Assembly: GCF_026898135.2 (NCBI RefSeq)
Contig: NZ_CP114035.2
Location: 3,079,501 to 3,143,500, forward strand
Direction: 5' to 3'
DNA: 64,000 nucleotides
Source of the DNA: Pseudomonas fortuita
Lineage (GTDB): Bacteria; Pseudomonadota; Gammaproteobacteria; Pseudomonadales; Pseudomonadaceae
The position numbers were made by a program, and so were the translations under genes. The notes under the pieces are model-generated. The model searched no databases, was not told where the DNA came from, and saw only the letters and a list, made by a program, of their open reading frames with translations. Of this stretch, positions 8,619 to 17,607 are shown one piece after another (position 1 is the stretch's first letter; each line of letters begins with the position of its first letter).

Positions 8619-9773
8619 ATGAGTCTGGTGTATAGCGAAGAGCAACGCCTGTTGGCCGACAGCGCCCGCGAATTTCTCGCGGCGCGCAGCCCGGTGGCGG
8701 CGCAGCGGCGCCTGCGCGACGAGGCAAGCGTGCCAGGGTATGACCCGCAGCTGTGGCAAGAAGCCGTGGGTCTGGGCTGGAGTGGCATTCCATTTCCCGA
8801 GGCGTTGGGCGGGCTTGAATTCGGCTGCATGGGCCTGGGGCCGATTTTCGAGGCCATGGGCAGAAACCTCTCGGCTTCACCCTTGTTGTCCAGTGTGGTA
8901 CTCGGTGGCTCGCTGATCCATCTGGCTGGCGGCGCGGCGCAACACGACCAGTGGCTGACGGCGGTGATCAGTGGCGAGCGGCGCCTGGCCCTGGCACTGG
9001 ATGAAAAACCGCGCCATGCCCCTGAGCACACGGCACTGACGGCGACGGCCGAGGCTGGTGGTTATCGTCTGGATGGCGAGAAATTCTTCGTCATCGATGG
9101 CCTGGGCGCCGATGCCTACCTGGTAGCGGCGCGCACCAGTGGCCGCGCGGGTGAGAAGCAGGGCATCAGTGCATTCCTGATCCCGGCGAACACCCCGGGC
9201 TTGCAGGTCAGCGCATTGACGCTGATCGACTCGCGCAATTGCGCGCGGCTGCGTCTGAGTGCCGTGCAAGTGGGCAGCGAAGCTTTGCTCGGTACGCTCG
9301 GTGGGGCTTGGTCGGTGCTGGACGAGGCGCTGGACCGGGGACGTGCTTGCCTGGCCGCCGAGTTGCTCGGCGCTGCCGAGCAACTGTTTGCCATGACCCT
9401 GGAATACCTCAAGACCCGCGTGCAGTTCGATGTCCCCATCGGTTCGTTCCAGGCCCTGCAACATCGGGCCGCGCGCTTGCATGTGGAGTTGCAGCTGGCC
9501 CGCAGCGCGGTGATGGCGGCGTTGGCCGCACTCGATGACAACGCGTTGAGCGCGGCCGAGCGCGGGCGGCTGGTGAGCCTGGGCAAATGGAAGGCCGGCG
9601 AGGTGGCCGCCCAGGTCAGCAATGAGGCGGTACAGATGCACGGTGGCATCGGTGTCACCGATGAGCTGGACGTCGGCCTTTACCTCAAGCGGATTCGCGT
9701 GGCCCAGGCGTGCCTGGGTGACAGTGACTTCCAGTGCGCGCGCTACGCCGCTTTCGCGTCTTTGGAGAGCTAA
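8619..9773 (+). CDS. Acyl-CoA dehydrogenase, small subunit of second pair
   Basis: A 384-residue acyl-CoA dehydrogenase with a divergent middle domain and a conserved C-terminal half: TRVQFDVPIGSFQALQ near residue 266 and VQMHGGIGVTDELDVGLY near residue 340. It starts 13 bases after the previous dehydrogenase and is the likely FAD-binding partner of it. The ATG at 8619 follows GAGGGGAGTG. Its product would be an alpha,beta-unsaturated steroid acyl-CoA. Confidence 0.78.
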   Translation: MSLVYSEEQRLLADSAREFLAARSPVAAQRRLRDEASVPGYDPQLWQEAVGLGWSGIPFPEALGGLEFGCMGLGPIFEAMGRNLSASPLLSSVVLGGSLIHLAGGAAQHDQWLTAVISGERRLALALDEKPRHAPEHTALTATAEAGGYRLDGEKFFVIDGLGADAYLVAARTSGRAGEKQGISAFLIPANTPGLQVSALTLIDSRNCARLRLSAVQVGSEALLGTLGGAWSVLDEALDRGRACLAAELLGAAEQLFAMTLEYLKTRVQFDVPIGSFQALQHRAARLHVELQLARSAVMAALAALDDNALSAAERGRLVSLGKWKAGEVAAQVSNEAVQMHGGIGVTDELDVGLYLKRIRVAQACLGDSDFQCARYAAFASLES

Positions 9774-9777
9774 GAAC

Positions 9778-11466
9778 ATGAAGCTGGAACAGTGGCGCAA
9801 CGCCTGGCAGCAATTGATTGGCCCTGGTTCGCCGTTCGAGGTGGTGTCTTCGCCCAACGACGGCCTGCGGTATTTTCGCCATGCACCTGCGAACTTGCTC
9901 GAAGCCATCGATGCGGGCCGTGCGCACGGTGACCGTGAGTTTCTGGTGTGGGAGCAGCAACGGCTGACGTTCGCCGGCTTTTTCGATCAGGTCGACCGCC
10001 TGGCTGCGCAACTGGCGCAGCGCTTCGGGGTAAAGCAGGGTGATCCAGTGGCCATTGCCATGCGCAATCAGCCTGCCTGGCTGGTGGCCTTTGTCGCGGT
10101 GCAGCGTTGTGGCGCGGTGTGCGTGCCGTTGAACAGCTGGGGCCTGCGTGACGAATTGTTCCATGGCCTGCAAGACAGCGGTGCGCAGGTGCTGGTCTGT
10201 GACGAACAACGCCTGCAATTGCTGACCAGCGATCTGCTCGCACAGCGACTGGTCAGCATTGTGGTTGGCATGCCGGCGGGGCAAGCATTATCGGCCAACT
10301 GCCAGCGTTTCGAAGATCTGATCCAGGGGCCGCTGCTGGCGCTGCCGGCCATCGAGATCAATCCGGCTGACCCGGCGCTTATCCTCTATACCTCTGGCAC
10401 CACCAGCCGGGCCAAGGGCGTGCTGTCCAGCCATCGGGCCATTTGCCAGGCACTGGCCGCGCTGGAGTTCCAGTCGGCGTTCTGCGCCGTGAGTTCGCCC
10501 GAGCGTATCCAGGCGGTAATCGCCAGCGGCTTGGCGCCGACCAACCTGATGGCGGTGCCGCTGTTCCATGTCAGTGGCCTGCACGCCCAGTTTTTGCTGG
10601 GGCTGCGCAGCGGCCGGCGCTTGTTGCTGATGTACAAATGGGACGTGGACAAAGCCTTCGACCTGATTCGCGACGAGCGCTGCACCCAGTTCAACGGCGC
10701 ACCGGTAATGATGCAGCAATTGCTTGGCTCGCCGCGGTTTGCCAGCACCGACAGCGACAGCCTGTACGGCCTCGGCCTGGGCGGGGCGGTGGCTTCCAGC
10801 CGGCTGCTGGCGCACATCAGCAAGCGCAAGCCCCATGCGATTGGCGGCAGTGGCTATGGCTTGACCGAAAGCAACGGCATCGGTGCCGCGGTGGGCGGCG
10901 ATCAGTTCGTCTACAAGCCCGACTCGGTGGGCTGGCCGCTGCCGATCGTAGATGTATGCATCGGCCCGGACCCGTACTCACCGCTACCCGCGGGGCGCAG
11001 CGGTTTGATCTGGCTACGTTCGCCGACCCTGATGAGCGCCTACTGGCTGTTGCCCGAAGCCAGTGCCGAGACCTTGCGCGACGGTTGGCTCGACACCGGT
11101 GATATTGGCCATCTGGACGACGAGGGCTTTCTGTACATCACCGACCGTGCCAAGGACCTGATCAACCGGGCGGGCGAGAAGATATCCGCCAGTGAAGTGG
11201 AGTCGTGTATCTGCGAAATGCCTGGCGTGACCGAGGCGGCCGCCTTTGCCCTGGACGATGAGGAACTGGGCGAGCGCCTGGCCCTGGTATTGCGCAGCGA
11301 ACTGCAGCCAGCGCCTACCCCGGAGCAAGTGTGCGCCTTTATCGGCCAGCGCCTGGCGGCCTACAAGGTGCCAGCCGAGGTACACCTGCGCCGCGATCCG
11401 CTGCCGCGTAATGCGTCGGGCAAGGTGATCAAGGCGCAACTGAAGGAATCATTGGTCGGCGCCTGA
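9778..11466 (+). CDS. Acyl-CoA ligase (AMP-binding), probable steroid side-chain activation
   Basis: A 562-residue ANL-family acyl-CoA synthetase. The P-loop is YTSGTTSRAKGV (residues 204-215; the usual Gly-x-Pro is Ser-Arg-Ala). Further on are GYGLTES, DTGDIGHLDDEGF, and TDRAKDLINRAGEKIS, with the terminal catalytic lysine in NASGKVIKAQL. The ATG at 9778 follows GGAGAGC; a longer open frame upstream overlaps the dehydrogenase and is not used. It closes the operon 1633-11466. Bile acids need CoA activation before side-chain beta-oxidation, the likely task. A ring-derived acid is the alternative. Confidence 0.78.
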   Translation: MKLEQWRNAWQQLIGPGSPFEVVSSPNDGLRYFRHAPANLLEAIDAGRAHGDREFLVWEQQRLTFAGFFDQVDRLAAQLAQRFGVKQGDPVAIAMRNQPAWLVAFVAVQRCGAVCVPLNSWGLRDELFHGLQDSGAQVLVCDEQRLQLLTSDLLAQRLVSIVVGMPAGQALSANCQRFEDLIQGPLLALPAIEINPADPALILYTSGTTSRAKGVLSSHRAICQALAALEFQSAFCAVSSPERIQAVIASGLAPTNLMAVPLFHVSGLHAQFLLGLRSGRRLLLMYKWDVDKAFDLIRDERCTQFNGAPVMMQQLLGSPRFASTDSDSLYGLGLGGAVASSRLLAHISKRKPHAIGGSGYGLTESNGIGAAVGGDQFVYKPDSVGWPLPIVDVCIGPDPYSPLPAGRSGLIWLRSPTLMSAYWLLPEASAETLRDGWLDTGDIGHLDDEGFLYITDRAKDLINRAGEKISASEVESCICEMPGVTEAAAFALDDEELGERLALVLRSELQPAPTPEQVCAFIGQRLAAYKVPAEVHLRRDPLPRNASGKVIKAQLKESLVGA

Positions 11467-11470
11467 CTGA

Positions 11471-11489
11471 TTAGTCTTTCCGGACGATG
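11471..11489 (+). promoter_or_regulatory. Island dyad motif S2 before the DUF1329 gene
   Basis: TTAGTCTTTCCGGACGATG, the clearest copy of the consensus. It ends 66 bases before the ATG at 11556, and AACAAT at 11509-11514 is placed as a -10 element, putting the dyad centre near -42. It starts four bases after the ligase stop, so the DUF1329 gene has its own promoter. Confidence 0.7.
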
Positions 11490-11555
11490 TACTCCCCCGC
11501 AGATCAGGAACAATGGAGGTACCCCAGTAGTCCTGGTCTGCGAAGGAGCCAACCG

Positions 11556-12938
11556 ATGAAAATAACAACAAAAGGCGTGATGTTCGTAGCTGCAGTGGCC
11601 GCCAATGTCGGCCTGCAAGGCAACGCACTTGCGCAAGTGTCGCCTGAAGAGGCTGCCAAACTCGGCAAGGAACTGACCTGTGTCGGTGCCGAGAAAGCCG
11701 GTAATGCCGAGGGTACCATTCCGCCCTACACCGGCAAGTACCTTGGCGAAGTGCCGGGCTGGAACCATGTGAAGTTCTCTGGCGATCAACCGGTCGACCC
11801 TTACGCCAACGAAAAGCCCATCCTGGTGATCACCGCGCAGAACATGGGCCAGTACGAGAGCCATTTGACCGAAGGCCAGAAGGCCCTGCTCAAGCGCTAT
11901 CCCACCAGCTACAAAATGAACATCTACCCGGGCCATCGGGACTTTCGTTACCCGGACTACGTCTGCGAGCGGGCGATGAAGAACGCCTTGAGCGCCAAGC
12001 TGGTCGACGACGGCATGGGCATCGAGGGGATTGGCCAAGTCCCGTTCCCGATTCCGAAAAACGGCATGGAACTGCTGTGGAATCACCAGTTGCCGGCACG
12101 GGCCTACACCGAAGAAAAGGTCAGCGACCTGGCTTCGGTGTTGCCAAACGGCAGCATCGGCTGGGGCCGCGCCTATGCGCGCAACCTCTCGCAAGCCAAC
12201 TCACCGACCGTCGAGCCAAAAACCGAAGGCCAGATACAAGCCATGAGCTGGAACACCACCTTGAAGCCGGTGCGCGACAACGGTGTGGTGAGTATTTCGC
12301 AAGAGCCCTATAACTTCCTCGCCAACCCTCGCCAGGCCTGGAGCTACAGCCCGTCTACCCGGCGTGTGCGGCAACTGCCTGGCTACGGGTACGATCAGCC
12401 GATGATCGGCACCAACGGGACCATGACGGTTGACGAAGACCGTCTTTACAACGGTTCGCCCGAGCGCTTCAACTGGACGCTGATCGGCAAGCGCGAAGTC
12501 TACGTGCCGGCCAACGCCTTCAAACCCAATACCGGTGACATCAAGTACGCCGACATGCTTACCCCCAACCACCCCAACCCCGACTACATGCGCTACGAGC
12601 TGCGCCGTGTGTGGGTGCTTGAGGCCAAGCTGAAAGAAGGCTACCGCCATGTATACGGCAAGCGTGTGCTGTTTATTGACGAAGACACCTGGAACGCGGT
12701 GGTTTCGGACAACTATGACAGCCGTGGTGCGTTGTGGAAGCACGCGATGATCAACTACTACTACCACCCGGACATGAGCGCCTGGCAGGCCGGTTCGCAG
12801 TTCTTCATGGACCTGAACTCGGGCCAGTACACCGGCTACGCCATGACCAACGAATCGAAGAAAGGACCGATTCTCAACGAAGCCAAATTCACCCCGGACA
12901 TGTACACCGCCGATGCGGCGAGGGCGATGGGGCGGTAA
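11556..12938 (+). CDS. DUF1329 outer-membrane-associated protein
   Basis: A 460-residue exported protein. The signal peptide runs to about residue 25 (hydrophobic core, then GNALA before QVSPEE). No lipobox cysteine is seen. The body is the DUF1329 family of about 450 residues, with a beta-rich fold resembling LolB-type carriers. Genes of this family recur with DUF1302 proteins, YCF48 propellers and RND permeases in clusters for steroids and other hydrophobic substrates. A part in uptake or envelope transit of steroid is proposed on that basis. AAGGAGCC precedes the ATG. Confidence 0.82.
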   Translation: MKITTKGVMFVAAVAANVGLQGNALAQVSPEEAAKLGKELTCVGAEKAGNAEGTIPPYTGKYLGEVPGWNHVKFSGDQPVDPYANEKPILVITAQNMGQYESHLTEGQKALLKRYPTSYKMNIYPGHRDFRYPDYVCERAMKNALSAKLVDDGMGIEGIGQVPFPIPKNGMELLWNHQLPARAYTEEKVSDLASVLPNGSIGWGRAYARNLSQANSPTVEPKTEGQIQAMSWNTTLKPVRDNGVVSISQEPYNFLANPRQAWSYSPSTRRVRQLPGYGYDQPMIGTNGTMTVDEDRLYNGSPERFNWTLIGKREVYVPANAFKPNTGDIKYADMLTPNHPNPDYMRYELRRVWVLEAKLKEGYRHVYGKRVLFIDEDTWNAVVSDNYDSRGALWKHAMINYYYHPDMSAWQAGSQFFMDLNSGQYTGYAMTNESKKGPILNEAKFTPDMYTADAARAMGR

Positions 12939-12943
12939 CGACA

Positions 12944-12986
12944 AAGCCAAAAAAACCCCAGGTAGAACCTGGGGTTTTTTTGGCTT
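12944..12986. terminator. Bidirectional Rho-independent terminator
   Basis: A 20-bp near-perfect stem, AAGCC-A7-CCCCAGGT at 12944-12963 and its complement at 12967-12986, with a three-base loop AGA. A7 on one side and T7 on the other let it stop transcription from both converging genes. It touches the stop codon of the minus-strand reductase gene. Confidence 0.93.
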
Positions 12987-15115
12987 CAGGCTTCTCGCCC
13001 AGCGCGATTGCCGGCGGCGATGGCGCCTTCGATGTAACCCAGGCTCTGACAGTCACCAATGCTGACGACCTTCAACCCGGCACTGCTCAGTGCATCGCTC
13101 AGGCGGGTATCAGGCGTCGCACCACTGGCCAGCACCATCGAATCACCGCGCACCTCGGCAGCTTCACCTTCGGCTGTCTGATAGCGCACGCGGTTACCGT
13201 CGATGGCGGTAACGCTCACCCCGGTCAGCAGCTGCCCACCGTGCACACGGATGCCATGCAGCACCCGCCAACGCCGCACAATCGCCAGTTCCCGGCCCAG
13301 GTGGCCGCTGTTTTCCAGCACACACACCTGACGCCCACGTGCAATCAGGAACTCCGCCAGTTCCAGCCCCACCAGCCCACCGCCGACAATGATCACGCGT
13401 TTGCCCAGGGGCATCCACACGCGTGACAGCTTTTGCATGGCGTCGGTGCTGTCGGTGACGCCGATCAGGTTGCCGGCCTTCATCAGGGTGCGTTGCGTCA
13501 GCGACAGCTTGCGCCGGGCGATCTCTTCGGCACGGTCGCCGGTCATCAGCCGGCGCAGTTCATCACCACTCCAGACATGATCCTGCTCGGCGCCTGGGAT
13601 GCCCGGTGCGGCGCGCTGTGCGCCGGTGGCCACAATCACTTGATCGACGCCCAGGTCGCGCAGCAAGGCTGCATCCACCGTACTGCCCATGCGTACATCG
13701 ATGGGCAGTTGCCGCACCTGGTACAGCAGGTTGTCGAGCAGGCGTCCGTTTTCGGGGTAGGCGAGGGCAGCAAAGAACAGGGTGCCGCCCAGGCGGTCAC
13801 TGCGCTCGAGCAGCGTCACGCGATGGCCGCGCAAGGCCGCCACGCGCGCGGCTTCCAGGCCCGCCGGGCCACCGCCGATCACCGCCACATGTTGCGGGGC
13901 TGCAACCGGAGTGATGACGCGCTCGCTTTCATGCCCGGTTTGCGGGTTGACCGCGCATTTGACCCGCTCGTTGATAAAGATCTGGCTGACACACACGTAG
14001 CAGTAAATGCACGGTCGAATGGCCTGCAGCTCACCGGCCTGCAGTTTGTTGGGCAATTGTGGGTCGGCCAGCAACTTGCGGCCCATGGCGATGAAATCAC
14101 ACTGGCCGGCGGCAATCGCGGCGTCGCCGGTTTCTGGTTCGATACGCCCGACGGCAATCACCGGAATGCTTACGCATTGCTTGATGGCCGCTGTCCATTG
14201 GAGAAAAGCCCCGGGCTTTTGCACCAGCGGCGCTTCGGTAAAGGCCACGCCGCTACTGGTCATGGCGTAGGCCGAGACACTGACTGCATCGGCGCCGGCG
14301 CCCTCAGCCAGGCGAGCAACCGCCTTGGCATCGTCGAGGGTGATGCCACCGGGGGTCAGCAGTTCTTCGGCATCCAGCCGCAGCCAGACGCCAAAGCCGG
14401 TGCCAACCCGCGTGCGTATGGCGGCCAGGACCTCAAGCAGCAAGCGCGCACGGTTTTCCACTGTGCCACCGTATGCGTCTTCACGGCGGTTGTAATACGG
14501 CGATAAAAAGCCGGCGATGATGTAGTTGTGCGCGGCATGGATTTCCACACCGTCGAACCCGGCGCGATGTGCACGCTCGGCAGCGGCTGCGAACCATTCG
14601 ACCATCTGTGCGATGTCGTCCTGGTCCATCACCCGCATCTCGATCCTGCCTTTGCGACCGCGTACGGCGCTGACAAAGGAGGCGAGTTCTTCCGGGGTCA
14701 AGACCTGCATCATGTCGGAGGTACTGGCCGGGGGCAACGACGGCACCCACAGTGGCCGGCCCGCAGCCATGTCCCGTATGGCGTTCTTGCCGGCGTGCTG
14801 CAGCTGCATGGCGATCTTTGTACCGTGCCTGTGCACGCGTTCAGCCAGTTGGGCAAGGCCCGGGATGAATTCATCAGAAGAGACACCGACCTGGTACGGC
14901 TCGGCGGTACCGGCCGGGAAGGCGACGGCGCACACCCCCATGATCAATAGCCCGGCACCGCCTTCGGCACGTGCTTCGTAGTAGGCCTGGATACGTTCGC
15001 CACAGTGCCCGTCGGATTCGGCGAAGTTGGAGCCCATGGGCGCCATGATGATGCGATTACGCAGTTGAAGGGGGCCGATGCGGCCAGGCGCAAGCAAGTG
15101 GGAGAGTTTTGTCAT
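12986..15115 (-). CDS. Fe-S old yellow enzyme, 2,4-dienoyl-CoA reductase / BaiCD-BaiH type
   Basis: A 709-residue three-part flavoenzyme. An FMN-binding TIM barrel (about 1-350) carries IHAAHNY near 192-198. A 4Fe-4S ligand set follows, C369, C372, C375, C387. The C-terminal FAD/NAD(P) domain begins with GGGPAGLEAA near 414. The family reduces C=C bonds in dienoyl-CoA; BaiCD and BaiH members reduce oxo-delta4 or delta4,6 bile acids. In this island it may reduce a ring double bond formed after 7-dehydration, or a conjugated acyl-CoA. The ATG at 15115 is chosen on homology. It is the last gene of a three-gene minus-strand unit. Confidence 0.82.
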   Translation of the reverse strand: MTKLSHLLAPGRIGPLQLRNRIIMAPMGSNFAESDGHCGERIQAYYEARAEGGAGLLIMGVCAVAFPAGTAEPYQVGVSSDEFIPGLAQLAERVHRHGTKIAMQLQHAGKNAIRDMAAGRPLWVPSLPPASTSDMMQVLTPEELASFVSAVRGRKGRIEMRVMDQDDIAQMVEWFAAAAERAHRAGFDGVEIHAAHNYIIAGFLSPYYNRREDAYGGTVENRARLLLEVLAAIRTRVGTGFGVWLRLDAEELLTPGGITLDDAKAVARLAEGAGADAVSVSAYAMTSSGVAFTEAPLVQKPGAFLQWTAAIKQCVSIPVIAVGRIEPETGDAAIAAGQCDFIAMGRKLLADPQLPNKLQAGELQAIRPCIYCYVCVSQIFINERVKCAVNPQTGHESERVITPVAAPQHVAVIGGGPAGLEAARVAALRGHRVTLLERSDRLGGTLFFAALAYPENGRLLDNLLYQVRQLPIDVRMGSTVDAALLRDLGVDQVIVATGAQRAAPGIPGAEQDHVWSGDELRRLMTGDRAEEIARRKLSLTQRTLMKAGNLIGVTDSTDAMQKLSRVWMPLGKRVIIVGGGLVGLELAEFLIARGRQVCVLENSGHLGRELAIVRRWRVLHGIRVHGGQLLTGVSVTAIDGNRVRYQTAEGEAAEVRGDSMVLASGATPDTRLSDALSSAGLKVVSIGDCQSLGYIEGAIAAGNRAGREA

Positions 15116-15197
15116 TGTTATGTCAGCCCTTGGTAGAAGCCAGTCGATACGACAGCGGCCAGGTTGCTGCTGTCGCAAGGTACGTTGCGTACGACGA

Positions 15198-16028
15198 CTA
15201 GGCTTGGCGCAGGAACTCGAGGCAGGAACGGTTGAACAACTCACGGTGCTCCACCTGAACCCAATGTCCACAGCGATTGAGCAGAATAAAGCGGGCGTCA
15301 GGGGCGTTGTCGAGCACTTTCATCGCGCCACCGACCGGGTTGAAGTTGTCGTTGGTGCCCCAGAACCCCAGAATCGGTACCCGCAGCTCCTCGAGGCGCT
15401 CGGTCATGTTCGGCACCATCATGGTCGAGAACAGGCAGTGCGGCTGGTATTTGGCCACGGCAACGCGTTCGGCCAGCAGGCTGTCGGGCAGTTGCGAGGC
15501 ATCGAACAGCTGCAGGCTCATGATCTGGCGCATTTTGTCGATGTCGAGCGGGCCGGCATTGAACAGCTCGACCATGCGCTGAATACCGATCTTCTTGAAG
15601 TAGGTTTCGCGCTCTTCGACACCGCCCGGGGCCATCAGGATCAGCTTGTCGAGCAATTGCGGTTCGGCCAGCCCCAGGCCAATGGCGATGGCGCCACCCA
15701 GGGAATTGCCGAGCAGGGTACAACGTTGCACTTCAAGGGCCTTGAGCAAGCCGGACACGGCGTTGACGAAGAAATCCAGGTTGTACTGGACGTTGTCGGG
15801 CTTGTCCGAACGGCCGAAGCCGGGCAGGTCGATCACCAGGTTACGAAAGCCGGCCGCAACGAAGTCGGGGTAGTTGCCCTTGAAGTTGCTGTAGCCACTG
15901 GCGCCCGGGCCACTGCCATGCAACCACACCACGACGGGGCCGCTCCCTTCGTCGAGGTAATGCAGGCGCAGGCCGTTGTCGAGGGTGACGAAGTGGCCGA
16001 TAGGCAACGGTAGGTCTTGTTCTGACAT
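15198..16028 (-). CDS. hsaD: HsaD/TesD-type meta-cleavage product hydrolase
   Basis: A 276-residue alpha/beta-hydrolase. The oxyanion region is HGSGPGASGYSNFKGN (37-52), the nucleophile S109 in GNSLGGA, the acid D227 in GTNDNFNP, and the base H255 in RCGHW. These are hallmarks of C-C bond hydrolases acting on meta-cleavage products. In a steroid cluster with an HsaC-type dioxygenase (28076) the substrate is most likely 4,9-DSHA, split into HIP and a hydroxyhexadienoate. GGAGATTCGAAG precedes the ATG. Aromatic (biphenyl-type) hydrolases are the alternative but no such pathway is in view. Confidence 0.86.
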   Translation of the reverse strand: MSEQDLPLPIGHFVTLDNGLRLHYLDEGSGPVVVWLHGSGPGASGYSNFKGNYPDFVAAGFRNLVIDLPGFGRSDKPDNVQYNLDFFVNAVSGLLKALEVQRCTLLGNSLGGAIAIGLGLAEPQLLDKLILMAPGGVEERETYFKKIGIQRMVELFNAGPLDIDKMRQIMSLQLFDASQLPDSLLAERVAVAKYQPHCLFSTMMVPNMTERLEELRVPILGFWGTNDNFNPVGGAMKVLDNAPDARFILLNRCGHWVQVEHRELFNRSCLEFLRQA

Positions 16029-16045
16029 CTTCGAATCTCCATTGA

Positions 16046-17380
16046 TCAGGCAGTTACGGCATTTTCAGGGGTGGCAGTCGGTGCAGCCGATCGCTGCAGT
16101 TGGGCGCGGTAGCGGGGCAGGGCCATGCCCAGGAATACGGTCGAGAGCATCAGCATCGAAATGGAGGCGGCCAGGGCGTAGCGCAGCGCTTCGGTGCCGA
16201 GGGACGGGGCGAGCAGATCGCTGAGTACGCCGATCAACAGCGGGCCAACGCCGACACCCAGCAGGGTCATGGCCATGACGAAGATTGAAGTTGCCTGGGC
16301 CAGGCGCGCAGCCGGGAACAAATGTGTGACGGCGCCCAGGCACGGGGTCGCCCACCAGGTACCAAAGAAGGCAAAGCCTGCATAGAAGAGGAATGCGGTC
16401 GGCACCGGGGTGCTGCCCAGATGGAACAGAATGCCGGTTGGCCAAAGGAAGTACGCCAATGCGAACGGGATACTGACCAGGGTGGCTAGCAGCGGGACGC
16501 CGATCTGCCAGCCGGCATCACGGCGAGCCATGCGGTCGGAGATTATGCCGCAGGCCAGAGTGCCGAAGGTGGCACCGCTGCCGCCCACTACGCCGACCAG
16601 AAAACCTGCATCCTGCAGGTTCAAACCGTGGGAGCGGATCAGGAAACTCGGGCTCCAGGTGCCAATCGCATAGCCGGCGATGGCGCTGGACGCGCCGGTC
16701 AGCACCAGCCAAAGGAACGATGGGGTTTCCATCAGCTTGGCCACCGTCTTCGCCCAGCCTTCTTGAATGACTTCGACCTTGGTATGCACTTCGCTGGCAA
16801 TTTTCGGCGCACGGACCGTGAGCCACAGCAGCAGCCCCAGCAGGATGCCCGGTAGACCAATGATCACAAACGCCGAGCGCCAGCCATAATGCTGGGCGAT
16901 CCAGCCACCAAAACCGAGGCCGAATATGGCGCCGAAGCTTGAGCCAAGCATCAGGATGGACAGCGCAGTGGAGCGATTTTTTGCTGGGTAAAGCTGCGAA
17001 ATCATCGCCACCGAAGGCGCCGTGCCGCCCGCTTCACCAACGGCTACGCCGATCCGCGCCAACACCAGCAGCCAGAAGCTGGTGGCCAGGCCACAGGCCA
17101 TGGTCATCACACTCCAGGCAATGCAGCAGGCGGCGATAACCGGTTTCGGCCCGATACGGTCGGAAAGCCGGCCCAGGGGGAAGCCGAACAGGGTATAGAA
17201 CACCGCAAATGTCACCCCCGAGAGCAGGCCGATGCCCGTGTCGGAAATGCCGAACTCCGCCTTGACCGGCTCGATCAGGATCGCCATCAACTGCCGGTCG
17301 ATGTAGTTGAAGATGTAAATCACGGCCAGCACGAACAGTGCGTAGTGGCTACGCCAGGTAACGCGGTTGGAAGAGTTCAC
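16046..17380 (-). CDS. MFS permease, probable steroid or organic-acid transporter
   Basis: A 444-residue major facilitator with 12 predicted membrane segments. The first is around residues 15-35 (YALFVLAVIYIFNYIDRQ), followed by GxLSDRIGPKP between segments 2 and 3. The start is a GTG at 17380, eight bases after GGGAG; the frame is open 5' to 17443 but that part lacks homology and overlaps the regulatory site. It is the first gene of the minus-strand unit with hsaD and the reductase. The N-terminus (NYIDRQLMAILIEPVK) recalls spinster-like carriers. Substrate unknown; bile acid or a pathway intermediate is plausible. Confidence 0.8.
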   Translation of the reverse strand: MNSSNRVTWRSHYALFVLAVIYIFNYIDRQLMAILIEPVKAEFGISDTGIGLLSGVTFAVFYTLFGFPLGRLSDRIGPKPVIAACCIAWSVMTMACGLATSFWLLVLARIGVAVGEAGGTAPSVAMISQLYPAKNRSTALSILMLGSSFGAIFGLGFGGWIAQHYGWRSAFVIIGLPGILLGLLLWLTVRAPKIASEVHTKVEVIQEGWAKTVAKLMETPSFLWLVLTGASSAIAGYAIGTWSPSFLIRSHGLNLQDAGFLVGVVGGSGATFGTLACGIISDRMARRDAGWQIGVPLLATLVSIPFALAYFLWPTGILFHLGSTPVPTAFLFYAGFAFFGTWWATPCLGAVTHLFPAARLAQATSIFVMAMTLLGVGVGPLLIGVLSDLLAPSLGTEALRYALAASISMLMLSTVFLGMALPRYRAQLQRSAAPTATPENAVTA

Positions 17381-17440
17381 GACGGGTGCTCCCGGTTTTG
17401 TTCTAGTGAGCAGGAGCGTGGCGCCGATCACGCTCGGGCA

Positions 17441-17456
17441 CATCGTCCATTCAGAC
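17441..17456 (-). promoter_or_regulatory. Island dyad motif S3 before the MFS-hsaD unit
   Basis: Minus strand GTCTGAATGGACGATG, ending 60 bases before the GTG at 17380. The -10 region at 17420-17415 (CACGCT on the minus strand) is weak. It lies back to back with motif S4, 36 bases away, which faces the other direction. Confidence 0.6.
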
Positions 17457-17492
17457 CACTTGCTTGCGGCACAGCGGGCAAGCGCGGCTGCG

Positions 17493-17510
17493 TAGTCTTA
17501 TCGGACGATG
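17493..17510 (+). promoter_or_regulatory. Island dyad motif S4 before the SDR-SDR-SnoaL-OYE operon
   Basis: TAGTCTTATCGGACGATG, ending 97 bases before the ATG at 17608. GTTAAT at 17528-17533 or TAATGA two bases later can serve as -10. Matches the island consensus throughout. Confidence 0.65.
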
Positions 17511-17607
17511 TTGCGGTTTTGTACAGGGTTAATGATTTGTCCCGTGCTCGATCATCCAGCGCGTTGTGCCGGTGATCGGGGAAGCCAAGGCTTGCGGGAG
17601 ATCAACG

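Noticed and set aside
12986..15271. Longer version of the reductase starting at 15271
   Set aside because: The extra 52 residues have no homology and overlap the end of hsaD; the family begins at MTKLSHLLAPG (15115).
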